Shown: positions 1 through 9,900, counted from the stretch's first letter. The stretch is DNA of 64,000 bases from Boesenbergia rotunda (GCA_024364735.1 JAGFNQ010002303.1:27623-91622), one strand, 5' to 3'. Made by a program: numbers and translations. The notes: generated by a model from the sequence alone, not told the origin.

Positions 1-3
1 ACA

Positions 4-17
4 ATCTCCCCCTTTTT
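4..17 (-). other. Polypurine tract and 3' LTR start
   Basis: On the minus strand AAAAAGGGGGAGAT is followed by TGT at bases 3-1. The same purine run followed by TGTTGG is seen at the plus-strand element at 36339-36354, so the window edge falls three bases inside this element's 3' LTR. Confidence 0.6.
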
Positions 18-535
18 GATTTATGGCAACCCTGTTCAAAAAGTTAAGTTAATCAACAGATAAGTGGGTAAACTACTTAAATTTAATTCCCTCCCCCTAG
101 AAGATATCTCCACCTGAGTTTTTCAAAAGTTCATGGGGCTTGAAAAAAAATTTCTAAGTCTAAAGGTGAAAAGCATTTTTCAGTTTTGTAAATACTTAAA
201 AATTTTAAGAAAATGTTTTAAGTTAGAAACCATTTTTCAAAATATTTTGAGTTGGACAATTTTCAGAAGAATTTTGAATTTTATACTTAGAAAATTTTCG
301 ACCAACCACAGATTTTTGAGTTGGAATAAATTTTTGAAAGCAAGTAAAGTTTGATTTTCAAAAATGAACTTAGAAAGTTAAAGAACTCTAGAAATCAGGT
401 AAAGTTAATTTTCAAAAAAAAATGAACTAAGTAAAGTTTGATTTTCAAAAATGAACTTAGAAAGTTAAAGAACTTTTTGAAAGACAGGAGATAAAAGACT
501 TAATTTTGGAGAAAAAATTCAAAAATTTTAGAATT
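18..535 (-). other. AT-rich 3' untranslated region of the element
   Basis: No supported gene. It lies between the env-like reading frame and the polypurine tract. A direct repeat of about 43 bp occurs at 345-388 and 431-474, containing the block TTTGATTTTCAAAAATGAAC. Confidence 0.5.
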
Positions 536-1650
536 TTAGAGGCTCTGCGGGCTAATCTCTCGATCGGCTCTGCGGGCATCCATGTACTCTGCGTGATTGG
601 CTTCTACTTCCTCCCTGAGACTATGTACCTCTATCTGAAGTAGAGCTAGCCTCTTGGCAGTCGTCGGAGGTGGAGGCTCGTCCATCTGCTCTTGAATCTT
701 GGTCGCCAGATCTGCGACATCGATCTCTATCTCCTCATCAGAGTCGATCTGGGGTCCGGCTCGCTGACGTCTCCAAGATAAAACCCCGGTACCCGAGACC
801 TCTATGCCGGCTAGGGAAAAGTTTCTAAAACCTATTTCATCAAATTCGGTCATTGCGGTCATCTCTCCATCGGTGATATTACGACCGTGATGATGAAGAA
901 TGGAGATGATGATGTGGCAATAAGGGGGGCGTACCCGCCCCTGAGTAGTAATACTGGACGCATATAGAATCGTGTGGAACATGTGGAGTCCAATGTCGAT
1001 ATCTAGGTGATGGATCAATGCGTACAGTAAGAAGGTGTGGAATGGTCGCATGGTCGCGACGTCCCTAGTGGGCAAAGGTAGAATGCAACGGACTAGGACT
1101 CTATAAAGGGCGTAGTCCTGAACCTGAAGATCTACAGACTGAAATCACCTAGCCAAGGGATTTCGAGCATCTCTATAAAAATAGGAGTATAGGGTGTCCA
1201 GGTCAATGTGAGAGTAGGGAGCATCAAAGGGAGGATCTCTAGGAGGATAGCAGTAGAAAGTGGACTGAGAAAGTTGTAGTCAAAGAAATCTATTTAGCAA
1301 TGAGGGTGTTATTATCAAGGGCATACCTTGAACTGTGGTTACAAACATAAGGCCATTCTGTCTGACTATATTGTTGTAGAATTCTGCACATAGGGTTGTG
1401 TTAATGGGATGAGTGCAAAAGACAAGGTTATCAAGTTGATAGAAGTTTATGACATTCATAGCCAACGGATAGGATTGAGTAAAGAACTGTCTATTTAGGA
1501 AACTCATTTTAATGGGTGTATACGTTGTCCTAGCAAATCTATTGCAAAGTTCCAAGGTCGGGAACCTAGGGTCGGGGCTAGGTTCGGTCCCGGGATTTGG
1601 TTGATTTACACGACGTTTGCTAAAATAATATGAAACATGCGTTCAATGGT
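536..1650 (-). pseudogene. env-like / putative plant transposon protein domain gene
   Basis: A single minus-strand frame can be followed from about 1650 to 536, broken by in-frame TGA codons at 1280-1282 and 1145-1147. The upstream part has an RFPT-like start block and a segment ending VTTVQGMPLIITPSLLNRFL, typical of the plant domain usually annotated as putative plant transposon protein. This domain is found in the third, env-like gene of SIRE/Maximus copia elements. The downstream part continues the same fold, then has an acidic stretch and a predicted coiled coil (heptad-rich LALLQIEVHSLREEVE) near the C-terminus. No initiation codon is obvious in this frame upstream of 1555. Its role in the element is not established. 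I am confident that it is one broken reading frame, less so of the family name. Confidence 0.6.
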
Positions 1651-2180
1651 AGAGAGAATAAAGAAATTAATTTTAAGTCTAAAGAAATGATACCGAGTGG
1701 TCGTACGGGGAGGCATGGTCGAGGTGGAGTGGTCGAGGACACGAGAGGGTCATTTGGTCACCTTGGAAGGAGAATAGTTAGAGAGGAGAAGTGTTTTGGG
1801 TGTGGCAAAAGAAGGGGTTTTCGGGTGGTTTATATAGAGGTGTTAGGTTGGGCGCCCGGGAGGTCCCGGGCGCACGGGTCAAAGTGCAACTGCCTTTGGC
1901 AGTTTTTTGCCCTGACCTGGTGCTGGATGGGGGCGCCCGTGATAGCCTGGGCGCCCGGAGTCAGGTCAAAAACTGTCATATGCAGCTTTTAAGGTTTTGA
2001 CCTGAGCTTGGGGCGCCCGTGAGGACCCGGGCGCTCAGCCTAGACAGCTTTTCTGTCTTGATCGAAGATAAAGGAAGGGGGGCCTCGAGGGGTCACGGGC
2101 GCCCGATTTGACAGTTTTGACTGTTTGACCAGGTTTGACTATTTGACCAAGTTTGACTGTTTCAATCAAGACATTTCAAG
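1640..2180 (-). promoter_or_regulatory. LTR-like promoter block between gag and env-like gene
   Basis: The block combines a minus-strand TATATAAA at 1829-1836 with a cluster of GGGCGCCC/CCCGGGCGC palindromes at about 1850-2110 lying upstream of it on the minus strand. The same arrangement (palindrome cluster, then TATA) is found in the LTRs at 4723-5795, 6100-7416 and 30625-31662. The predicted leader is CT-rich and points towards the env-like gene. It may be a truncated LTR that inserted here or an internal promoter for the env-like gene. The plus-strand open frames over it look incidental. Confidence 0.45.
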
Positions 2181-3074
2181 TCTAAATTCATCAATATTAT
2201 AGAACTCGGATTTTATATTAACTTAATTCCTAACTATCTCACCCGGGATCTAGTTATCAATCACGTTAAACTTATGGGTTTTTGTGAGACAGGTTTTAGT
2301 AAAAAGCTTTATTTTGAAAAGTGATGATTAATTTTGAAAAGTTAAATTAATTTTTTAAACACAATTTAAATTTGTTTTGAAAAGGAATATTTGAATCTAA
2401 AATTAACTAAAAATTTGTGTTAGATTTGAATTTTACAAAGAATAAATTGAATTTGAATTTCAAAAATTGGCTTCTAGGTCTTGGCGAGGCACAAGGCCTT
2501 CTTTAGCCGTAGCCTTATTGGATCAACAACTCTTTCCTTGACAAAGCCTTTTAATGAAATTTCATTTTCAAAATTATTTTTTGATAAATTCTGGTTTAAC
2601 TAGTTTGGGTCTTGGATCGGTAGCTTCGGCTAGTTTCACCAGTCTAAAGAGACCAAGTAGGGTATACTTGACCTTATTAGAAAAGGCTTCCCTAATGTAC
2701 TATCATCTCACCGCCACCCAATACTATGTCGTTCAAATTTTAGTTAATTGGTTTAGTCCTTAGTCTAACCAGTCCTAGGTCTAAGCATGGTGAATTGCAG
2801 AAAAATAAGTAGACAAACAATCATACAATTTTAAGACAGGAAAAGAAATTTATTTAACTATAAAAATAGTTTTTAAGTTGGCTCCCCCTGGACTAAAGCC
2901 GCGATAATGGTTCGGCAAGATATGAATCTTGTCCTTGGAGATCCAATACTAATTTGATCCAGTTTGGTTGTTCAGGCATAGTTTGGGTACCCATGCCTGA
3001 ATTTTAGATCTAGACTGATTCAGTACAGCATAGTATGACCTTTGTCTAGACTTGGTTCGATAACCTAACCCGGA
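2181..3074 (-). other. gag-pol junction remnant and AT-rich spacer
   Basis: Immediately after the gag stop the same minus-strand frame continues with a GYR...AWVPK segment over about 3070-2880. Segments of this kind lie between gag and protease in SIRE-like elements (compare 38467-38290). No DSG protease motif follows. The rest, down to about 2180, is AT-rich with no recognisable protein. The pol deletion point must lie in this interval. Confidence 0.5.
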
Positions 3075-4496
3075 TCAATTAAGAACCGACTTCTGTTTTC
3101 CAAGGATCATGTCAAGACCTTTGGAACCAGAGGTGAATCGTTCTAATGCTGCTCTAAGGTCCTTGACTTGAGTTTTCAAGGAGGAGTTCTCTTTCTCAAG
3201 TTTTTCAACTTGAGTAGAGGTTCCTTCTTGAACCTTTTCAGTTATGGATCTAGAGTCAGCTCCCTCTTTTAGGAGTTTTACTTCCTGGCGGAGGGACTTG
3301 ACTCGGATTTTGGATTTCGCCAAGTCGCGAGAAAGGTAAGCAATTATTTCAGATAATTGAATTCTTGAAAACCCACTTATAGTGATTTCGCCATCCTCTA
3401 AAAATGTGAGCTTTCCGTCGTCCGGCTCCGATTCTGATTTGGTCTCGATTTCTTCCGAAGCAGTCAGAGCGAGCAGGTTTGATTGTGGGGCCTCTTCTTC
3501 TTCTTCGGATGAAGACTCGTCCCATGTTACTTGAAGAGCCTTCTTCCTTCTTGTCTTCTTGGCCTCTTTCAGATTAGGGTATTCCGATTTAAAATGTCCC
3601 TTCTTGTTGCATTCGAAGCAGGTCACACTTGATTTATTCTTGGATGGTTCAGCCGGATCCTCCTTTATTCGACTAGCTTTTCTTCTGTTGGACTGATTCT
3701 TCCATTCCTTGTAGTAGTCCCGGGCAAGCCGGACCAGCTTGGGTCGATCTCCTTCGCTGTCTTCTGAGTCTGAGTCTGAGTCAGACTTGGGCGCAGTTTG
3801 AGGCTTCTTCTCGGTCATCTTTCCAGTTTTACCTGCAACAAAAGCAATGTCTTTCTCGGCCAGGGTGCAGTTAGTGTTCTCATGTAATTCAAGTTTTGAA
3901 AATAACTCATCTAATTTGATTTTAAAAAGATCCCTCGAAACATTGTACGCATCTACCATAGATGCCCACAAAGTGTTTCTCGGGAAAGCGTTGAGAGTAT
4001 ACCTGATTAGGTCACTGTTCTCTACCTTGTGACCGATTGTGTGTAGACCGTTCATCAGCTCCTGAATTCTGCCGTGGAGCTGGGCTGCAGATTTGCTGTC
4101 GTTCATCTTGATTGTGTACAGCTTGCTTAGCAGAAGGTCCCTTTTGCTTATTCGGGTGTAGGAGGTTCTTTCATGCAACTCAATTAACTTACCCCAGAGA
4201 TCCTTTGCATTGTTGAATGGTCCTACCCGGTTCAGCTCTTCTTTGGTTAGGCCACATTGGAGTGTTTGAGTCGCTTTAGCATCGGCCTTGATCTTCCTTT
4301 CTAGTGCAGTATCCCATTCGGTGTAAGATTGTGATACTCCTTCAGCGTTCCTTGGGATTTCCAGTCTAGATTGGATTATTATCCACATGTCCACCTGAGT
4401 TTTCAGGTGGACTTCTATCCGATTTTTCCAGTAGGAGAAGTCCTCCACACTAAAGAGTGGTGGTCTGGTTGTACTGAACCCTTCTTGCATGGCCAT
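3075..4496 (-). CDS. Retrotransposon gag (UBN2/DUF4219 type)
   Basis: This 473-residue reading frame is uninterrupted. The N-terminus MAMQEGFSTTRPPLFSVED and the block DLWGKLIELHE near residue 100 are typical of the UBN2-type gag of SIRE/Maximus copia elements; gag forms the virus-like particle. A serine/aspartate-rich acidic stretch (about 236-250) precedes the zinc knuckle. The knuckle runs C293-X2-C296-X4-H301 but the last cysteine is Tyr306, so the CCHC site is incomplete. A second acidic stretch and a C-terminal coiled coil follow. The start ATG lies about 210 bp inside the primer-binding site, as in the related gag at 38470-39972. The stop is TGA with recognisable coding in the same frame beyond it, as expected if gag and pol share a frame. 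Coding capacity appears intact apart from the knuckle residue. Confidence 0.8.
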   Translation of the reverse strand: MAMQEGFSTTRPPLFSVEDFSYWKNRIEVHLKTQVDMWIIIQSRLEIPRNAEGVSQSYTEWDTALERKIKADAKATQTLQCGLTKEELNRVGPFNNAKDLWGKLIELHERTSYTRISKRDLLLSKLYTIKMNDSKSAAQLHGRIQELMNGLHTIGHKVENSDLIRYTLNAFPRNTLWASMVDAYNVSRDLFKIKLDELFSKLELHENTNCTLAEKDIAFVAGKTGKMTEKKPQTAPKSDSDSDSEDSEGDRPKLVRLARDYYKEWKNQSNRRKASRIKEDPAEPSKNKSSVTCFECNKKGHFKSEYPNLKEAKKTRRKKALQVTWDESSSEEEEEAPQSNLLALTASEEIETKSESEPDDGKLTFLEDGEITISGFSRIQLSEIIAYLSRDLAKSKIRVKSLRQEVKLLKEGADSRSITEKVQEGTSTQVEKLEKENSSLKTQVKDLRAALERFTSGSKGLDMILGKQKSVLN

Positions 4497-4708
4497 TTAG
4501 TTGTCCTGAAGTAAAATTTATAAAAAAAAATGTCCCAAGACTTGGTCTTGGATTAGCAGTGCGGGAAGAAGATATATATAAAAAAATTATCGAGTGGTGT
4601 TGCACCAACCTCGATTAACGATAAAAATTCGATAAAAAAATTAAAAGTTTCGAAGAAAAATCCAAAAAAACTCCCAAATTGGTGGTTGCACCAAATTTGA
4701 GCTTCCCC

Positions 4709-4720
4709 GCTCTGATACCA
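4709..4720 (-). other. Primer binding site for initiator Met tRNA
   Basis: The minus strand reads TGGTATCAGAGC, complementary to the 3' end of plant initiator methionine tRNA, the usual Ty1/copia primer. It lies two bases from the LTR end at 4723, which fixes the LTR boundary. Confidence 0.85.
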
Positions 4721-4722
4721 CT

Positions 4723-5795
4723 TGTTCGATTGAGAAAGAACGATAGAGGGGGGGGGGTGAATATCGTGAAAGCGTTTCGGATAAGAAAAGAGAATGCGCA
4801 GCGGAAATTTAAATCAAACACACGGAACACAATCGTTTTTACTTGGTTCGGAGTCGTGGTCGGCTCCTACTCCAAGGCCCACGGTTCTTGACAGTTTACT
4901 GCAGGCAATTCTATAATGACGCAAAGATTTACAAGGATTTGTACACTAGTAGTGCAGTAAAAAGGACAAGTATACTCTTCGTTATCGACGCCCGGTGTGG
5001 ATCATACTTCGGAGCAGAGGGTCGTCGTCGGCGCTAGAATCTTGAGTTTGGAGGTTTCTGGAGCAGAGCACTTGAGCGAAGAGTGTAAAGGCGTTGGAAA
5101 AATTGGTTGTCGAAGCCTTAGGGGTCGAGCCCCTTTTATAGTACTCCTGGGGGCGCCTTGGACGCTGGGGGCGCCTGACACGTGTCTTCGGATTCGAGAA
5201 CCCTCATCCGAAGCTCAATCAGCGCTTATCCCTCCAGAATCGGCCTCGGAGCTGACGGGGGCGCCCGAGACACTGGGGTCGCCCTGGTTGATGTGGTATG
5301 CTGGCTTCGTGGTTGTTTTTGCTTCAATTCAGTTTTGGCTTTGACTCAGGGCGCCCGGGACCTCCAGGGCACCCTGCTTACTGCAGTTTCAAAGCAACTC
5401 TGATTTGCTTGTTTTGCCTTGACCTTGGGGGCGCCCGGGACCTTCAGGGCACCTTGCCCAGCTACCTGCCCCTCTCCTTTGGGGCGTTCTAAGCTGCAGA
5501 AACACATTCCTTCGGTCCTGCATACAAGGTTAGTTTCAAAACAACAAAGCAAGAGTATTAGATGAATTATTTATAGCCGTAGTTGTCTTGGTTCTGACTT
5601 TGAGTCTCCAAAATGGAACCCTAGGTAGAACCGACGCCTACTGTTCCCTCGACGCGGAACGCGTCCTCACCTACTCCTCTCAGGAGAGTTTACCTTTTGC
5701 CAACCGGCTCCTCCAGCTGGACTTTTGCCCGATGCACCTGACCAGGCCTTCTGGCCACCTTCCGAGTAGGTCTTCGGTGCCCAACTCCTTGCCAG
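4723..5795 (-). mobile_element. 5' LTR (GGGCGCCC family), truncated
   Basis: The boundary next to the PBS is TGTTCG in plus orientation. The LTR contains a G-run (about 4748), a minus-strand TATAAAA at 5134-5140, and upstream of it a cluster of GGGCGCC-type palindromes between 5150 and 5450. Its U3 end is lost where another LTR begins at 5796. Bases 4757-5735 match the reverse complement of 6487-7416. Confidence 0.75.
5134..5140 (-). promoter_or_regulatory. LTR TATA box
   Basis: TATAAAA followed by a GGGGCTCGACCCC-type palindrome. The inverted sister copy has the same arrangement at 7038-7044. Confidence 0.6.
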
Positions 5796-6099
5796 TGTTG
5801 GAACTTGGATGGCTAGAGAGGGGGAGGGTGAATATATCCAGACACAAAACTCTTTTTCTTTACAAATCTTTCTACACTTAGGGTTAGTAGCACATCGGAA
5901 GCAATACAATGTATAACAGCAGAAACAAAGTGCAGAAACTAAAGACAAACCAAAATGCTAACAAAGAGGTTTTACAAGGTTCGAGGATAACTTGCCCCTA
6001 CTCCTTGTCGTGGCCTTAAGGTGGGCGATCCCTTGATCGTCGGCAGATCAAGCCCCGGAAAATCCGGATAGAATGCAACCTCCTTCTCGGTGGAGTAAC
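5796..6099 (-). mobile_element. LTR fragment with conserved R/U5-like block
   Basis: It starts TGTTGGAACTTGGATGGC and is related to the LTRs at 30124 and 40031. It contains the strongly conserved block at about 5971-6099 with the CTTGATC/GATCAAG hairpin at 6032-6052. It is cut at 6100 by the LTR that follows, so only the U5-proximal part remains. Confidence 0.65.
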
Positions 6100-6201
6100 T
6101 GTTGGTGCAGGCAGCACCTAAGTCAAACCTGGGTTTTGATAATGGCAAAGGGTTTAAGAGTTAAGAGGTTATTGTTATCTAATGTTCTCATTAAGTGTGC
6201 A

Positions 6202-6486
6202 GGAAACAAAGTCCCAGCGAAGGGCTGCTAGGCACCTGGCGAATGATTGCCTGGAAACAAAGACCTAGCGAAGGGCTGCTAGGCACCTGGTGAAAGACTG
6301 CCAGGAAACAAAGTCCTAGCGAAGGGCTGCTAGGCACTTAACGAAGGACTGCTAGGAAACAAAGTCCTAGCCAAGGGTTGCTAGGCACCTGGCCAAGGAC
6401 TGCCAGGAAACAATGTCCTAGCGAAGGGTTGCTAGGCACCTGTCAAAGGACTGCCAGGAATTGAAGCCCCAGCGAAGGGCTACTGG
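6202..6486 (+). repeat. 51-bp tandem repeat of paired hairpins
   Basis: Units start at 6202, 6253, 6304, 6355, 6406 and 6457, exactly 51 bp apart. Each holds two short stem-loops of the form CCTAGC...GCTAGG and CCTGG...CCAGG. In the last unit the stem is CCCAG...CTGGG, a compensated change. Confidence 0.85.
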
Positions 6487-7037
6487 GTAAAAGTCCAACC
6501 GGAGGAGCCGGTTAGAAAAAGGTAAACTCTTCTGAGAGGAGTAGGTGAGGACGCGTTCCCCGTCGAAGGAACAGTAGGCGTTGGTTCGACCTTGGGTTCC
6601 ATATTGGAGATCCGAAGTCAGAACCAACACAGCTACGGCTGTAAAAAATTATCTAACACTCTTACCTTATTGTTTTGGAACTAACTCTGGCTGCAGGACC
6701 GAAGGAACGAGTTTCTGCAGCTCAGAACGCCCCAAAGGAGAGGGGCAGCAGCTGGGTAGGGCGCCCCCAAGGTCAAAGCAAACAACCAAGCAAAGAGTTG
6801 CTTCGAAACTGCTCTAAGTAGGGAGCCCTAGAGGTCCCGGGCGCCCTGAGTCAAAGCCATGAAATAAACCGAAGAAAAAATCAACCATGAAGCCTGTTGA
6901 CCAAGTCAAGCAGGCCGCCCCCAATGTCCCGGGCGCCCCCGTCAGCTCCGAGCCTGATCCTGGAAGGATAAGGGCTGACCGAGTTTCGGATAGGGGTTTG
7001 CGGATCCAGAGGCACGTGGAGGGCGCCCCAGGTGCAC

Positions 7038-7044
7038 TATAAAA
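7038..7044 (+). promoter_or_regulatory. LTR TATA box
   Basis: TATAAAA directly downstream of the GGGCGCCC cluster in the plus-strand LTR. Confidence 0.6.
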
Positions 7045-7489
7045 GGGGCTCGACCCCCAAGGCTTCAGTATACACTTTTCCAATGCCCCAACGCTCTTCG
7101 CTCAAGCACTCTGCTCCGAAAACTTCTGATCTCGAGGTTATAGCGCCAACGATGACCCTCCGCACCGAAGTAGAATCCACACCGGGCGTCAGTAACGAAG
7201 AGTTAAATTGTTCTTTTTAGTACACTACTACTGTACAAATCTCTGTAAAACTTTGCGCATTATAGAATTGTCCGTAGTAAACAGTCAAGGACCGTGGGCC
7301 TTGGAGTAGGAGCCGACCGCGACTCCGAACCAAGTAAAAACGCTTGTGTTCCTTGTGTGGGCTTTTAATTTCCGCTGCGTATTCTCTTAAAGTTTTATCC
7401 GAAACATTAACATAATTATGGGGGAATTTTTAGGGGATTTTCGGAATTTTAGGGAAAACAATAGGAAATAAAAAGAAAAATAAAATAAA

Positions 7490-7569
7490 AATAAGGTGCA
7501 TGCACCAAGGATTGAACCTTGGACCTCTTGTACAACCATGCATGCTCTAACCAACTCACCTAGCAAGGG
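7490..7569 (-). repeat. tRNA-derived sequence (SINE-like)
   Basis: On the minus strand there is an A-box match TAGGTGAGTTGG (7551-7562) and, 32 bases on, a B-box GGTTCAATCC (7509-7518) within a good T-arm stem. The acceptor stem does not pair, so this is not a working tRNA. It lies at the start of the presumed gypsy LTR. Confidence 0.45.
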
Positions 7570-7660
7570 AATGTTATGAGGGAATGAAGTGAATATTGGT
7601 TAAGGCTTAGAAGATGATGAAGGGTCATGGAGAGACTCTTCATTTACCTCCTTAATGAGT

Positions 7661-7668
7661 TATAAAGA
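7661..7668 (+). promoter_or_regulatory. Candidate TATA box in large LTR
   Basis: TATAAAGA followed about 30-80 bp later by a CT-rich leader. The position suits an LTR promoter. Confidence 0.35.
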
Positions 7669-8739
7669 GGGAGGTTTGGGAGTTACCTTCTTCCTTCCAT
7701 CAATTGCACTTTCTCCCCTCCTCCTTCCTCATCCTAGCTGAAACCTCAAGGAGAGGTTCTCCCTTGGAAAAACTCCACAAGAAGGTCTCATCTCCAAGAT
7801 CTAAGGGATTTCCAAGGATACAAGGGCAAGGGGGTTCAAGGGTCCAAAGGATTTATAATTTCCTTCTCTTTTAAGGTTTAAAAATCAAGATCAACCAAGG
7901 TAAGACTCCCTCACCTGTGGTATAATAGTTCCTTATGTTTTTAGCATGATATATATTGGTTGGTTTTTGATTTGGTGTTAAAAGAAACAAAAACCAAGAA
8001 CCCTAGTCCTATGGGTTTCGGCCACTAGAATTTTAGGGTCAATGATGATGCTAAAAATCTTCATAATGTTGTTTAATGTTCTCTCATGATGTTTAGAGAT
8101 TAAATATAATTTTTGAGGATTTTTTGGGGTACCCTAGGATACCCTAGGGTTTCGGCCAACATCAAGAACCCATGGGTAGGGTTGGGTCTACAACCTCAAG
8201 TATGTGTTTTATGTATTATCATGATATAAGGGAGATGGAGGGTGTTTATGTGAATGTTTCACATGGCCTAGAGACCCTATAGGTTTCGGCCAAGTACCCT
8301 AATAGGGTGGAAAGTTAGGACTTATTTCAAGTAAGGGCCCCAATGGCCCTATGGTAAGGTATGGTTGGTGTTTAACAATTGATTTGTGGATTTTAATGGA
8401 ATTTTTCCATGCCCCCATGGCCTTGAAGTTTCGGCCAAGAGCAAGACTAGGGTTAAAGGATTAGGGTTGGCCTTAAGTATGGAATCAAATGTTTCCTATG
8501 GCCTAGTATGTATGTATGAGATGTTGTTTGGGAAGCTATGTGAAGTTTCATGGACCTAGGGTTCCTTGGGGCTTTCGGCCAAGGACCTAACCTAGGGCTA
8601 GGGTTGGGTTAAACCTACAAAGATGCTTGTGTATAGGTGACTAAAATGTATGTTTAAGTAAGATGGAGGAATTTCTATGTTAACCAAACCCTTAGTTTAT
8701 ATGTCATGAATTATATGTTAGGTCATAAATGTTTAGACA

Positions 8740-8960
8740 TGTGCCATGATTTATAAATGATATGTATGTATGCCATGTTTTATGAATAATATGTATGTAT
8801 GCCATGTGTTATAAATGATATGTAGGTATGCCATGTTTTATGAATGAGATGTAGGTATGCCATGGTTATGGATGATATGTATGTATGCCATGATTCATGA
8901 ATAATTTGTATGTATGCCATGCTTTATGAATGATGTGTACATATGCCATGTTTAAGAATG
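8740..8960 (+). repeat. ATG-rich tandem repeats
   Basis: About six degenerate units of roughly 37-40 bp built on GTATGTATGCCATG. Low-complexity part of the LTR. Confidence 0.6.
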
Positions 8961-9166
8961 AAAATGATGAATGAAGTTAAAGATCATGCCTTTGAGGCTT
9001 AATGATGATATGGAATGAAAAGGAAGAATGAAGTTAAAGTTCATGCCTTCAGGGCATAACGATGATGTTAAGTATGATGAATGAATGAATATGCTATGAA
9101 TAATTATGAATGAAAAAGCATGTGAAAGCATTTTATTTTATTTTATGGGCTTGTACCGGACCTAAG

Positions 9167-9266
9167 TAAGGTCCACGGTTCTGGACTACCGATGAAGCTG
9201 TACACGGTTCGGGACTACCGATGAAGCTGTCCTTACGGTTCGGGACTACCGATGAAGCTGTCCTTA
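9167..9266 (+). repeat. Three short tandem units
   Basis: Three units of about 32-36 bp, each with the core GGACTACCGATGAAGCTGT. Confidence 0.7.
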
Positions 9267-9544
9267 CCCTAGTAGGTCGAGATTAGCTACCTCGTATTTA
9301 CTTAGGGATGCACGCATATGATGTATGAATGTGGTACAAGCCAGGGCCCAATGAATGTTATGATTATGTTAAAGTATTTAAAAGCATGTTTTTAAAGATT
9401 AAGCATCCTTATATATATATATATGTACCATTGCCACATGCATCCATCCATGTTATGCATTATATCTATGATAAGAATAGTATGCAAAGTAAGTTTATGC
9501 AAGGTATGTTTATGCAAATGATTTTATTTATGTACATGCAAATT

Positions 9545-9900
9545 TATGATGCCATGATTTAATTATGTTTATGCTAGGTTAGGATGCCATGATTTTATTT
9601 ATGTTCATGCTAATTTATGATGCCATGATTTAACTATGTTTATGCTAAATTAGAATGCCATGATTTTATTTATGTTCATGCTAATTTAGGATGCCATGAT
9701 TTAATTATGTTTATGCTAAATTAGGATGCCATGATTTTATTTATGTTGTGCTAGTTTATGATGCCATGATTTAATTATGTTTATGCTAAGTTAGGATACC
9801 ATGATTTTATTTATGTCCATGCTAATTTATGAAGCCATGATTTAATTATGTTTGTGCAAAGTTAGGATGCCATGATTTTATTTAGGTTCATGCTAAGAAT
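9545..9900 (+). repeat. Dimeric ~60-bp tandem repeat
   Basis: Alternating half-units GATGCCATGATTTAATTATG and GATGCCATGATTTTATTTATG give a period of about 60 bp. A short TA microsatellite precedes it near 9410. Confidence 0.65.

Larger units (their letters stand above)
1..5795 (-). mobile_element. Pol-less SIRE/Maximus-like Ty1/copia element
   Basis: Read on the minus strand the order is 5' LTR (from 5795 down to 4723), tRNA-iMet primer site, gag, a promoter-like GC-rich block, an env-like pseudogene, polypurine tract, and the first three bases of the 3' LTR at the window edge. The internal part is about 4.7 kb. No protease, integrase, reverse transcriptase or RNase H is visible between gag and the env-like gene, where an autonomous relative would carry about 3-4 kb of pol. 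It is therefore either an internally deleted copy or a member of a non-autonomous gag-carrying family (TR-GAG-like). The 5' LTR is cut at 5795 by another LTR. The SIRE/Maximus assignment rests on gag type, the env-like gene and the PBS. Confidence 0.7.
6100..7416 (+). mobile_element. LTR (GGGCGCCC family), plus orientation
   Basis: It starts TGTTGGTGCAG. Then come a 51-bp tandem hairpin array, a GGGCGCCC palindrome cluster (6758-7030), TATAAAA at 7038-7044 and R/U5 sequence. It is the inverted counterpart of 4757-5735 at roughly 85% by eye. About 40 bp at the 3' end are missing where the next repeat starts near 7417. It is a different insertion from the 4723 LTR because it has the opposite orientation. 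Confidence 0.7.

Noticed and set aside
5182..5948. GC-rich open frames on both strands within LTRs
   Set aside because: They overlap each other, lie over GGGCGCCC repeats and match no protein family.
7490..7569. A functional tRNA gene
   Set aside because: A and B boxes are present but the acceptor stem does not pair and no convincing anticodon arm forms.
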